A stretch of 64,000 nucleotides of DNA from Pochonia chlamydosporia 170 (Eukaryota; Ascomycota; Sordariomycetes; Hypocreales; Clavicipitaceae). Positions 1 through 10,874 of the stretch are shown in pieces. Position 1 is the first letter of the stretch; every line of letters starts with the position of its first letter. Made by a program: the position numbers and the translations under genes. The notes under the pieces were generated by a model. That model saw only the letters and a list, made by a program, of their open reading frames with translations, ran no database searches and had not been told where the DNA came from. Where the stretch lies: contig NW_019154047.1 in NCBI RefSeq assembly GCF_001653235.2, forward strand, positions 248,001 through 312,000, read 5' to 3'.

Positions 1-889
1 GGACAGATCCACAATGACATGACCTCAAATGCAGGCGTGACTTGATTAGGGAGCGGGCAGGGAGTTGATCAAATTTTGGCAATTGTCAGGTTCAAATGCC
101 GCATGGGCTTAGGCTGACTGATTGGGTCAGAGTCTGTCGAGCTTTGTCAGGCGGCTTACAGTATCCTCTTCCTCCCTCACTACGACTTAGTTGAGGCAGG
201 TTCGGGAGTAGCAACGATCTTTCTTGGCATACAACTGCCAGCGCACTTTGTCAGTCGGCCTATAAGACGGGTCATTCCCAGAGAGACGTGTTTGGTTGAT
301 AGCCCGTCACGAATAGCAAAGCCTTTCTGTTGCCCCATAGTGTTCTCATTATAGGGCCGTCCAGGTTCAGCATCCACTGATTTATTCACAACATATTAGG
401 CGGGCCACACTATTAATACAAAGGGGTGCATCCTTAACAAAGATCTGAGTGGATGCCGAGCCTGGCATGTACACATTTGTCGTCGGCCACAGTCGCGTGC
501 GCTGTGGCGCGTCTCAGGCCAATCGACTAACAACCAAGCTTGCCAAAGTGAGGAAGTTAAAGGAGGGGGGGGGAGGGGGGGGGGAGGGGGGGGGTGTCTC
601 CAGCTGGCCATGTTGGTAAAAATGTCCGTCCACCCCTAACCCCCCGTTTGATACTGGCGCGACGTGGGTTTCCCTTCCCCTGCTTGTGTGGGGATTTCAC
701 GCTTGAAACGATGTGCTTGGCGGATACATGGGTAGAATTAAAGACGGAAGCCATATCTTACACGCCTGAATACGTTGAAAGTGCCGCCTTATTATGTTGT
801 AGCTTGCCGCGCTGCCGACGACGTGGCAAGCCTCTCCCATTGCGTCTTGTTGCCACAACTTCAGTCCAGAGTGCCAGTTAAAGGTGGAT
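1..889. other. No supported gene; G-rich tract inside
   Basis: Only short overlapping ORFs on both strands, with no domain, signal peptide or splice-supported extension. The one distinctive feature is the guanine-rich run at 561-594. Confidence 0.5.
561..594 (+). repeat. Poly-G tract with G-quadruplex potential
   Basis: About 34 nt made almost only of G, broken by single A residues into several G runs of four or more. This fits the pattern for an intramolecular G-quadruplex. It lies in non-coding DNA near the 3' end of the cyclin-like gene on the opposite strand. Confidence 0.7.
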
Positions 890-2230
890 CTACCTGGAAG
901 GTGCCGTGTGCCCCAGTGTCTGCACAACGCCCTTCTTCTTTCTTTCCTGCATCTTGCGCCGTAATTGACGTTCAACCTGCATCAACTTGTCCCTTTCTAG
1001 CATTTGCAGACTCTCCAGAAGCCCGTCCATCAATTTTTTGAAACGATTCAATCTTTCCCTCCGTTCCAGTCCTGCTGACCGCTCCAGCCTGTCCGACTCT
1101 TGTACACCTCTTATCAATGTTGACGACAGCGTATTGGTGCATTCTACAAAACCCGACTTCAATTGTGCCTTTCCCCATTTCAGCGGGAGATTTAAACCAC
1201 GTTGCCTGTCCCGCACACGCCGTATTTCGGACTCGAGACGTTCCAGGCTTTCCGAACCGCACAAGCTCTCTAGCAGGTCTTCTTGTTCGCATGCCGCCAG
1301 CACCAACGTGAGTTGCTCCCTTTCTTCCCCTCCCAGCGTTTCCAACAGATTCAGCCTTTCTGACCGATTCAGTTTTCTCCACAGATTTTTCTTCTGGAGG
1401 CCATGCAGCTCCGGCAACCGGCCCAGGGTTTGCCACTTCTCCCGTATGAACCCGCGACAAACGTTGATGGGATGGTCGTCTTCCTGCATCATTCTGAGGC
1501 ACCCGTGGAGTAATTTTACGGCACCGTCCTGGAGACTGGTCTCTCTGTAGCCCCCGGAGGCCTCGACGTGTTCCCGGCACTAAGAAGTTAGTATCGTTAC
1601 CACCGGCGAGTCGGACCTTGACGAACATACCCATTCGCTACCGCCGATAACCATGGAAAGGTACAAGCATGTAGCTGCGAGCTTGAGGGGAGTTGTTCGG
1701 GAAAAGTTGTGGTCCAATGCAGCTACATATGAAAAGTAGGTTGAGAAGGCTTGGTCCTGGATTCTGTCGGTGTCGACATTGCTGCCGGGAATCGACCCGC
1801 ATATTTTCTGGACATAGTCAGACGGCAGCGGCCATTCACGAAAGTGTGTGGTGACCTCTTCTGGCATCTTGCGACGGAACCGATAAAACTCATCAAGGTC
1901 GTACGGACCAATATACAGTTTGCTATGGTAAGCGCTGCCCAAATGGGTGTCATTCAAGACAAGTTCGACAGCAGCGCAGGCGACCTGCTTTAATTCGCAT
2001 TCCGGCCCTCTTTCCAGCGACAGGTACTTGTCAACAATATAGGCGACAGGGAAAACAAACTCGATGTTGATTTCTCTGGATTCCCAGGTGAGAAGGTAGC
2101 GTTCATCGAATTGACGATCGAATTGACGGCTATAGTATTTGGCTATCTTGGATAATACTTGTTTCATCACCTCGTCGCGGTCTTCTTCTGGCTTTACACC
2201 CTCTTTGACGATACGGCCAGGGACACGCTC
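890..2230 (-). CDS. Cyclin-like protein (B-type-like cyclin boxes plus coiled-coil tail)
   Basis: Two exons join in frame across a clean 51-nt intron (1630-1580: GTATGT donor, TACTAAC branch, TTAG acceptor), giving more than 400 aa. The upstream exon has a first cyclin-box-like segment (YLLTWESREINIEF, then VDKYLSLE). A second box begins with the segment around LDHNFSRTTPLKLAATCLYL, and the next exon continues it with GGYRETSLQDGAVKLLHGCL, matching the end of a mitotic cyclin C-terminal box. After this comes about 170 residues rich in Leu, Glu and Arg, likely coiled coil, which ordinary B-type cyclins lack. Cyclins activate CDKs in the nucleus. The first box looks shortened, so CDK binding is uncertain. 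The reading frame is open up to 2230, where a stop or splice acceptor lies; the first exon and start are unresolved. Confidence 0.68.
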
Positions 2231-4685
2231 CTACGTGGTTTTAGATGGTTTACCTGACTGACACTTCCAATTGCAACTTACCCGGAGCCACTTTTTGGCC
2301 TTCAGCACCTCGGTGTCAGTCGCTCTGCGTTTGCTATAGAGAAATCTCGCCATGTTTCCTTTGCCTGGGTCGGGCACGAATGGTGAAGCGAAAGAATGCT
2401 GTGGTTGAAAGAAAACTAGCTTCGCGTGTGCGAACTGCAGAGTTTTATATGTTTTGCAGTGTCAAAGGCCGCCGGTTTGTGAAGTATTTCCCAGGCCCGG
2501 ATGTGCCAGATCGGCGGACCCCGCGATATTTGGCGGTATTGCCACCTAGCTCTGTTTCTCGACTCTGCTTGCAGTTCTGTCAGCCATACCATGACCCTCA
2601 AGCTTGAATTCAAAGCAAGCGGCACGAAATATTGTTTTGTCACGTTTGGAGTTTCTATGTTTTGGATTGCATCTTTCTTTTCCTAGGTATGGCGCTGCAG
2701 AGCATGCTTGTGAAAATACTCATGTACAAGGCTCCTTTTCGCGGCGGACGGCCGCCACCACATTTCGAGTTACGGGTTTCTGAAAATCCTTTTGTCTAGT
2801 CGCGCATTTTGCAGCTTGGTTTTTGTCTCAGTCGAGCCCATGAGTCATTGTCATCCAGTTCCTGCTCTTTACGGTTGCTTCGCTGCGGTTCCTCGTACTC
2901 TATCATTCTTCACAGCGGGCTAGCTTGGAGCTTATTCCCTACAGTAAGTGTTCGGGATCTTATCTGCGGCAGCTGAAGCGGCATCTACTGTTTTAACGCC
3001 AGGTGTTAATGTGACCTGGGTGGCTGGATGCCATATGGGGGTCGTGGAGCAACGTACCTCCGGCTGGTACCTAGTACGGTATCGCTATGCTATGGGTGCT
3101 CTCTCTAATCCTGCGGTATCAAGTCTTTCTGTGTATTAATATCCCCGTGTTTCTAAGTGTCCAGAGTTCCGGCTTAATGTCCCTCCTGCCTCTTTTCTCC
3201 TGGTCGTATTCTCTTAGCAAACCAACAGCACACACCCTTGCCAGGAGGAGCCATCACTTTCCAGGCTAACCAACCCTACCCTGGACTATCGCTGTTCCGA
3301 CTGCTTTACAGCTCTTAGCAGGCCGTCACTTGCGCCTTGCTTCAATAATAGCTGGTCTCATGGCATGATTTTGGATGACCATGCGTAGACGTTTCTCGAC
3401 TTCATTCACTCACTCGCTTGGTCCGTTGTGGCATTCCGCCAGTATCCATCTAGAGCCCATGGGGGTTAGCGGCCAGCTCTGTTTCATCAAAATTGTCCCT
3501 TGAGCATTTGGCACCGCATATCAATCATGCTCCCATTTATAATGTTTGTCCTCGTACACACGGCGTTGAAAGTCCTGATCGGGGATTACCGACCGAGTTT
3601 TCGTGCACACTATTTACACTGTATTCAAGAAAGCCCACCACTCACAGATACAGTATATACGTAGGTAACCACACTGTATGTTTTTCCCTTGCATGCATCG
3701 TGGTTTTTGTTTGGTTTCCTTTTTTTCCTTTTTTCTTTTTTTCCTTTTGGCAGAGGGAAGGGAGGCAGATTTTTTTTTTTTTTGGAAAATCGATTTTTCG
3801 GGCACCAGAAAAAATCGAAAAATCCACTGTAAGGTAAAACATTTTGAACTCGCCATTGGCCGAAAAAATATTTTCAGCGAGAAAAAAAAAAAACCACTAC
3901 AACGAAGAGAACCAATTGGTCGAAAAAAAAAAAGCGCTGAAAAATAATTTTTGGCGCTCAGCATATAAAATATTTTCAAAAAAAAAAAAAAACCCAAAAA
4001 CCGGAAATTGCGACGATGTCAAAAATAAAAATAAAAATAAAAATAAAAGATAAATGGCAACGAAAAATTCAACCTCACCCCCTTTGCATTTATTAATAAT
4101 AATTGTGTGTCTTACTGTAGTCCGCGGTGATTCATTCATCTTCCGCTGCTGTGTTATCCGTATTCTTTGTTAAGCCATGTCATTTCCTGGTAGCTAGGCA
4201 AGGAAGGCACTTCATACTTGGTCAAAACTAATGTAGAGTACTAACTACTTGTTGTGTTGGCGGTTCGAAACGTGCAGCCAATTATGCCCCTGGAAGTCGC
4301 TGCAATTGGCAAACTCATGGTGAAGGTCGTCGGGCGGCAACTGAGCCACGACCGGTCAGACTATATCATAATATGGTATCAAGTCGGCAACTCTCTTCGA
4401 GCACAATTTGGCGAATTATTGTGTTCGTTTCCACCGTTTTTAGACATCTGGATGTGAGGGATGAAGTGCAAGAAACGACACATCGCCTAAGGAGAATAAT
4501 AAATATCGTGAACACATCCTCACTTCTGGAACTTTCATCCCGAGCAGTGTCATTCGGTAATAAATCGGGTGGCCCCTGTTCTCCCTCTCAAAGCACTTAA
4601 TCACATATATTCCCATGCCTCTTTTCTAAACATGTTCTTGGTGTCTTCGTATCTCGATGCGGGTGCGAATCTGAATCTATCAACC
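2231..4685. other. Non-coding stretch, partly low complexity
   Basis: Short ORFs only, none with recognisable features. It may hold the unresolved first exon of the cyclin-like gene (just above 2230) and the promoter of the secreted-protein gene at 4686. The A/T homopolymer block at 3710-4055 is listed separately. Confidence 0.5.
3710..4055. repeat. Homopolymer-rich A/T low-complexity block
   Basis: Runs of T up to about 16 nt on the left, many A runs of 9-14 nt, and a short AAAAAT tandem repeat near 4021-4048. Translations are poly-Phe or poly-Lys and are not real genes. Confidence 0.8.
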
Positions 4686-5521
4686 ATGCTGAGACTAGTA
4701 ATATTTGGTTCTGTCTTGACGACATCGCTGTCCTCGGCTTGTGCCGCCGCGTTGTCTTCTATGTAAATTACTGTGTACTCAAATACCCAGCTATGCCCAT
4801 CGGCCCATATTGATGTGTCTTGTTTAGTGCGGGCGTGCGTCGTATTGACGGCCGCCATTTCGACTGCAGTAAGCCTGCTCTTGGCCTTACCGAAGCTGAT
4901 TGCCAATACATGTCTAGCATTGGCATGGCCGGTCAAGGAGAGAATGTAAACGTTAGCAACGGCCACATCTGGATCGGTAACGACGGGGCCAATACCTTTA
5001 CCTTCACGAATCAAGCTGAAGTCCCAATGATACTGGTCCTTTGGGACTTTGTGCCCAATAGCTATCAGACCATCTCCATGAGTGCTCGCCGCCCAAAAAT
5101 CTCCTACTCCCTCCACAAACGCGACGACTCTGTCACTGTTAGCGTGGAAAATGGTGTTTCTGGCGGCTGGTCTACCTTGGTTGACCGTCGGACTCGGCTC
5201 AGCCAACATGGGCTGATCGAAAATACCTGGGGAGAATTCACAACTGGGAAGTATGCAACCGTCGATATCTCGCGCGAAGTCAACATGGCCGGCTCCAGGA
5301 TAAGCGTGACGACCTCCACGGGGTGCATCTCGGACATGGACACCTGCGTGTTCGTGTGCAGATCGGGAAACACGTGCGGTAAGTTTGACACCTATGATTT
5401 GCTGAATTGTCAGCCAGGCAGCCAGCCTGGTGCCACTTACGGCACGTTCGCAAATGCTGCATCGGGTGGGTGCCAGGGCTGGAGCTACGGCGGGCATCTT
5501 CAAGTTACTTTGGGAAGTTAA
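4686..5521 (+). CDS. Secreted cysteine-rich effector-like protein ('effector 5'-type)
   Basis: Exon 1 (4686-4762) encodes a signal peptide: Met, a short basic start, then a hydrophobic core ending in Ala-rich sequence. A 65-nt intron (4763-4827, GTAAAT...TTTAG) joins in frame to exon 2 (4828-5521), giving 256 aa. An Arg-Arg pair follows just after the signal. The mature part has eight cysteines and motifs such as DCQYMSSIGMAGQGENVNV, SGGWSTL and QPGSQPGATYGTF, which I recall from a family of secreted proteins of pathogenic ascomycetes often named effector 5. Ser/Thr-rich alternation suggests an extracellular beta-sandwich. Function is unknown and host interaction is inference. The gene looks intact although its surroundings are repetitive. 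A 300-aa ORF on the other strand is a shadow. Confidence 0.75.
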
Positions 5522-7124
5522 GGTTTAGGAAAGTGGGGTATTTCGAGAACCGTTGCACCCCACTGTTGGAGCTGGCGAGCTTCTTGTGAGGCAAGCTTCT
5601 TGGTATCAATACTACACGCCCCGATTGGTGTTGTCTAGCTTGAGATGGATTCGCGAGGTCATGATATTCGAAGATGTAATAGTTTCACTGTAGAACCTGT
5701 ATTCCACTTCCCTTTCGTCTACATTTGTAACGGGAATGATAATGTGTAGGTGTCAGGTGTTCAAGGGAAAGTGGGAGAACCGAATCGCAACCACATATCC
5801 ACCTTTGCTTGGAAAATGTTTCTACCGTCTGCGGTCGTTTTACTTAGCATTTAGAGGTTAGCTACTTCGCATTGCACCAGCAAATACTCCACACCCGACG
5901 CCTCCGGCGACTGCTTAGATGATGAGGCACACAACAAGAAGACACCGTCGCTGGAGTTTGTTTGTTTTGCGGGCATGGTTAGTGGCTTTGCTAACATATT
6001 TATTTCCACCTTCAAGATTTTTCGACGATTCCATCGCCATATTTCTCATCCTGTCCTGGTACGATTGTCGCGATTTCAGTTGTCATTCCAGAGGTCTCCA
6101 CCACATCCTGCTCAAGTTTTTGCAACTCCTTGTGCCGCTGAGAGATATTGGTAAGTGCTGCTTCCGCACCCTCCCTCATCCTTCTATGCGCTGTCAGTAT
6201 GCATTTCCGATGACCAAAAGCCAGTTGGTTCCCATCTGCACCAAAGCTCTGGACTTGAAAGCCCGTGCTCTCTCCATTTTATCTGGAGAGCATGCTACTC
6301 ATATATTAACATGGTTGGCGGTGTCCGTGATGACCAGGAGCCACAAGGGCAACGAAAGGAGGCGATGACAGACTACCGGGCTTACAGTGTGGTACTTGCA
6401 ATGGCGCCATCAAAGAAAGGGCAAAAAGGAAAGCTTAAGGAATCATCTGGTCTGCAGGTCGCTTACAACATTCTCACAAAGAGGCCCCGATGTGTCTCTT
6501 TTATGTGCGTTACGGCGGTGGACGAAGACCTGGTACAGCCAGAACCTGCTGCGAAAATTCAGAACCAAAAGGTAATGGTGACACTCTGGTTCTAAAAAGC
6601 TCTTCTCGTAGCCGTTGCTGGATCAGCACCTATTCCCAGATAATAACCATAGTAATGCGAAATGCCGCAATGTCTCGTGTATTTGTAAGTATCGCTTGGC
6701 TCTGGAGACTTACACCTGTTTTTGGTAAGCACACCAACGAACAATACATGCCTGACACATGATCTAACCGCGACTATACGCACATATACCTATTTATTCG
6801 CCGGTAAGTGTAGGTCTAGCTGCCAGTATGGCGTTACAGTAGCAAGTGCATATTTGCGGTAATATTAAACACCATGGCAGAGAGTGTCGAAGCTCACGGA
6901 ATACCACAGGCTGCTCAAATTCCGAGACGCTTGGCTGTGCTGTAATACAGTACAGTACGTGAAGGTAATACGGAGACTGGCAGTTTCTCAGCCCGATCTG
7001 GACCATGCCTTATGACAGAATTGGCTAATTCGGAAAAAGTCTATTATGCCAGGGCTTTTGCAACTGTTGTATTAAAGCCTCCAGTGGAACGCGAATACAT
7101 TGTATTCAGAATTCATACCAAACA
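5522..7124. other. No confident gene
   Basis: Overlapping ORFs at 5919-6368 and 6155-6595 (+) have no recognisable domain, and I could not find splice sites joining them into a convincing protein. The short 3' flank of the effector-like gene is included. Confidence 0.4.
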
Positions 7125-7829
7125 ATGAAGCCACCAACAAATTTCTGGAAGGATTATATCTTCGCCAATGAAGCTTGGCCCGAAAAGATCCTGAGCATAA
7201 AAAACTATGATTACCATAAACCGCCTTCAATTTCTGCTCTCAGCCCTGACTTGCCGCAAATTTTGAAAGGAAACACTAAAGGCACTTTTGTAACGCTGTT
7301 GCTGCACGATGACACCGGCGACTTACCGAAGCCCGTCTATGGTCTGCGCAAAAGGTTCTACCAAAGCCTAAAACCCTATTCCAAGGAGGGTCAGGAACGA
7401 TACACAGTACTCCTTACTGAATCGGGAATAACTCTCCATATCTTAGACGCCATTGAACCAGATTATGGTCATCCCTACATCACCCTGCCGGATCCAAAGC
7501 GGCTCTTTGAGTTGGATGAAGCGGGTGGCCTAAGAACCTATATCATTGACTACAGCACCAACAAGATGCGGACTATCAAAAGCCGCCGAATTTGTGGAAT
7601 GCAGGGGGAGACAGCCAAGCAAAAGCGCAACGTGGCCGAGATATGTTGCATCAACCTGAAAATCGGGCCGGAGGGGGCCTCCAAGCAGCGCGTATTCATG
7701 AGCGCGTCAAGGGTGACCAGAGTCGTAAGACTGGAAGAGAAAAAGAAAATTACAGGATGGAAACCAATAGCCGACGACGAACAAGAGGAACTGTGGTTAC
7801 ACTATCGCCGTTATTCCGAAAAGCATTAA
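7125..7829 (+). CDS. Hypothetical protein, 234 aa
   Basis: A single uninterrupted ORF from an ATG in an A-rich context. The protein is of mixed charge with many aromatic residues (FWKDYIF near the start, EELWLHYRRYSEK at the end) and a basic segment around residues 150-172. No signal peptide or membrane helix is seen and I recognise no family. Length, balanced composition and the lack of an equally long competing ORF favour real coding. No neighbour hints at function. Confidence 0.55.
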   Translation: MKPPTNFWKDYIFANEAWPEKILSIKNYDYHKPPSISALSPDLPQILKGNTKGTFVTLLLHDDTGDLPKPVYGLRKRFYQSLKPYSKEGQERYTVLLTESGITLHILDAIEPDYGHPYITLPDPKRLFELDEAGGLRTYIIDYSTNKMRTIKSRRICGMQGETAKQKRNVAEICCINLKIGPEGASKQRVFMSASRVTRVVRLEEKKKITGWKPIADDEQEELWLHYRRYSEKH

Positions 7830-9819
7830 AGAATCGGCACAAGTTGAAGGACTCGCTTGGCAAATACCATTAGCAGTCTTCCCTTGTCGCCTAGAGCTGG
7901 CGTGTTGTAGGCAGACCGACTTGTGACGAGCGTTAAACTGGACAATTCTTTTGTTACGCAGAGAAGATCAAACATCTGGAATAAGCATGACAGTCAGCTT
8001 AAGTTACACTTTCATTAGGTTATCGTGCTGGGTGCGAATGGTTCGCCTGGACGCTGTCGTAAGTGGTCGCAAACGGCGAGAGATTAAGCCGAAATCCTCC
8101 CAAGAGATGTGAAAAGGAATGAAGCACTGTCGGAGAGCGCTTGCAGAGTCTTCGGCTTCAGTGTCAGGTTGGCGATGTTTGCGATCTTGCCACTCTTCGT
8201 CAGGTCCACTTCTAGCTCCCGTAATAGTATCAATATCAATTCAGTATTGGCAGATTCCAAATGCCTATTGTGTGTTGTATAGGTCTCAGTCGCATGAGGC
8301 GAAGAGTAGGCATTCGATAAAAAGTGATACCGATACCGTCAATACGGCAGCTTAGATCACCCGGTGTGTGGCGGGTTTACATTTGAAGCCGCAGGATCTG
8401 GGACAAATTCCTCTAGTTGAACATCTGAGGCCATTTGCGAGGGGTATTTGCCCATTCAGTGTCCCTCACTTTGCTAATAGTGAAGTCCTTCGCGATTGCG
8501 ATATTGTGGTTTTTGACGGCCTAAAGAAATGGACACAACTCATCCCCAACTATGTTACTGAAATCAATGTCCTCAATGAACATATTGACCATGCCAGACC
8601 CATCACCCATCACCGCCATAACATAGTGTAGAGCGGAAATTGCGTAATTTAGTCTTGAACACAACCTGACTTTATCCGTCTAAAAGCATGTTCTTGTTTC
8701 AAATCAGCCTCTCTTCAACCTACCTAAACTTGAATGGTGCCAATGGGACTCCTTATAGCTGCTATACCGAGTGGTGAATGGACTTAATTGCCCGGTCGGT
8801 TTGCACCGAAGTTAACATAGCCTTCTTCCTGCTGTCTACTTCCCGCATACGAGAGGCGCCTCCCGGCTGAGCATTTCTCCGCCGTGCAGTTCAGATGTTC
8901 GTAGTTGATATCAACGGCGCGAAATTTTCAGCGCCTACCTCGGTGATGCACTGTTGCTCCTTCCCGAGACTCCATTTGACCAGTGGTATAATACCTATTA
9001 TATCTACAGTACTGTACAGTACTGTATGTAGATATCGAAAGCAGTAAAAGGCGTGCGAGCCAATATCAGAATCTCCAGGCGCAAGCATTCATTCACAACT
9101 TTCTTCACGGAATGGAACACGCCAGTGGCAGGGACAGCCCTGCGGTCTATGTAATTTTGATCGCCACACTTGGCTCAGTTCAGTCAGGCTACGAAACTTG
9201 ACGAGCTTCATCTATGAACAAATGCTATGTGGTCCCTCCAGAACTGGAGTATAGCGGCGACATTTTACGGTACAGCAAGAACCCTTCTTACACCGGCCAT
9301 TTGCATTTGGAATGATGATCCGAAAAGCGACCCGCCCCATCTTTTATACAAAGGAAGAGTGAATGACGGCATTCAAGGGTGCCTGCTACGGCTTCGCACT
9401 TACCGTCTACAGCCAAATACGTGGAATACTGCCTCTCCATGGTGTCATCAACGTAGTCCAAGGTCCGGCAGATTGGTCCGAGGCTGGGAAGTTCCATGTC
9501 CCAAACTCTTAGGGCAATTTCCTTGGGCTTTGGTCTCGGTCAGCTAAGGTGCTCCTTTCGCTGGCGGCGCTTTTCCTTTCGTTCGAGTTCGAAGATCACA
9601 ATGATAGTCATCGCACGTAAGTTGAACAGAGGATCGAAGAAAGATGCAGGCGGAGAATGGAAGACTCGATGACTTGCATCAAAAGCAATTATGGTGCGGG
9701 GTCAAGAAACCTTTGTGGAAATATGTAATGATATTTGGTGGACTACAGAGACAACTACATAAGAAAGCTGCAGTTTGTGAGTATTGCAATATACGACGGT
9801 GCTACGGGGATTTATCCAT
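7830..9819. other. No confident gene; contains a long palindrome
   Basis: Small ORFs only (for example 8368-8631 +, 87 aa; 9227-9547 +, 106 aa) without domain evidence. A perfect 22-bp palindrome lies at 9005-9026. Confidence 0.4.
9005..9026. repeat. Perfect 22-bp palindrome
   Basis: Made of repeated GTAC and AGTACT units and identical to its reverse complement. Flanking ATATCTAC and GTAGATAT extend it into a longer imperfect hairpin. It lies in non-coding DNA; no function is assigned. Confidence 0.8.
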
Positions 9820-10874
9820 TCAATCTTTTTTGTACCTAGAGGAACGGCGGATTGAGTTCGAGTCGTTGAGGTCACAGGTTTTTGCTCTTTTTGTATTGTG
9901 CTGTGAGTTGTCATTGTATTTATTCAAGTCCCCCAGTCGTTTTTTGGAACGAGTTGGGCTGTCAATAGAAGTCATATCATGATGGTCAGGGGATGTAACA
10001 GAGTTGTGGCTTGTCAAGTCTAAATGCGTGTCGGGGGTTAAGATATGCAGCGGTGCTGTACATTAGTGTTGGGAGAATTACCATCTGCAAGTTCTGTTGA
10101 AGGCGTTAAGTATTCGTCATCTTTGTCATTGTCGGAACAAGCGGTCGCTGGTAAGAGTTCTAGATTGAAGTTGAGACGAGAGACGTCCTTGGGGAAGCAT
10201 GAGGGAGCTTACCCATTTTTTGTGGAGAAGTCTGGCCGGCGGAAGTAGCCAATGCTGTTGGGGATGCGTTAGATGAGAGAGGCAGAGTGGCAGATTTGTT
10301 TCTTCTCCTCCTGCGTTCTTCGAGAGGGGGAGTGGGGGGTGCGACAGTTGGAGCCCCGGGTTCTCTGTTGTCGAGAAGGTTGCTCGTGAGCCATTTGATG
10401 TCTCTGGCCACGACCACAGGAATGTCGACGGTCGTATCGAAGTCCTTAGGCGGTTGGGCGAGGCAGTCCTTATTGAGAATGCCAATCATGTAGCCCTCCA
10501 CAGCAACCCATCTGCCGGGTGATTCGTATGAGTTCTTGGGCATATCCAGAAGCAACTTCACGAGGGACGCATTCTGCCTCTCCGTAATGGGGAGAAACAA
10601 CAACACGTGGGCAGTGTGGAATCCCTCGCCAAGTGGAGCAGCAGAGCCCCTGTGCGGAGCCAAACGGGTGGCGATTCTGACGAAAGTACAACATCTCAAC
10701 TGGTCATCTGTAAGGTCCATGTCAGGATCGCATTTTAGCTTGTACTTGTTACGATCTATGGGACCAAGGAAGGAAACACCAGGGCAAGTGACCAAGGTTG
10801 GGCCTAGCTCGGGCACCTCACGGATTGTACAGCTAGCGTTATTCAGATCAGCGTTCGGACTGCGTTCGACATAA
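9820..10874 (-). pseudogene. Uncharacterised gene, 5' end removed by LINE insertion
   Basis: Three exons join in frame: from about 10864 to 10213; 10159-10082; 10019-9820. The introns are 53 nt (GTAAGC...CTAG) and 62 nt (GTAATT...TTTAG). The body has a folded-looking segment (LLLDMPKNSYESPGRWVAVE, then PVVVARDIKWLTSNL). It is followed by Pro/Arg-rich and Ser/Thr-rich tails with clustered basic residues (TRSKKRLGDL, KRAKTC, RRSSRYKKD) that look like nuclear localisation signals. I do not recognise the family. The open frame runs directly into LINE sequence near 10875, so the native start is missing. The remaining exons are clean, so the truncation may be recent. Confidence 0.6.

Noticed and set aside
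3614..4139. Poly-Phe and poly-Lys ORFs
   Set aside because: Products of homopolymer A/T runs.
4601..5503. 300-aa minus-strand ORF
   Set aside because: It fully overlaps the secreted-protein gene; the plus strand has signal peptide, matching splice phase and family motifs.
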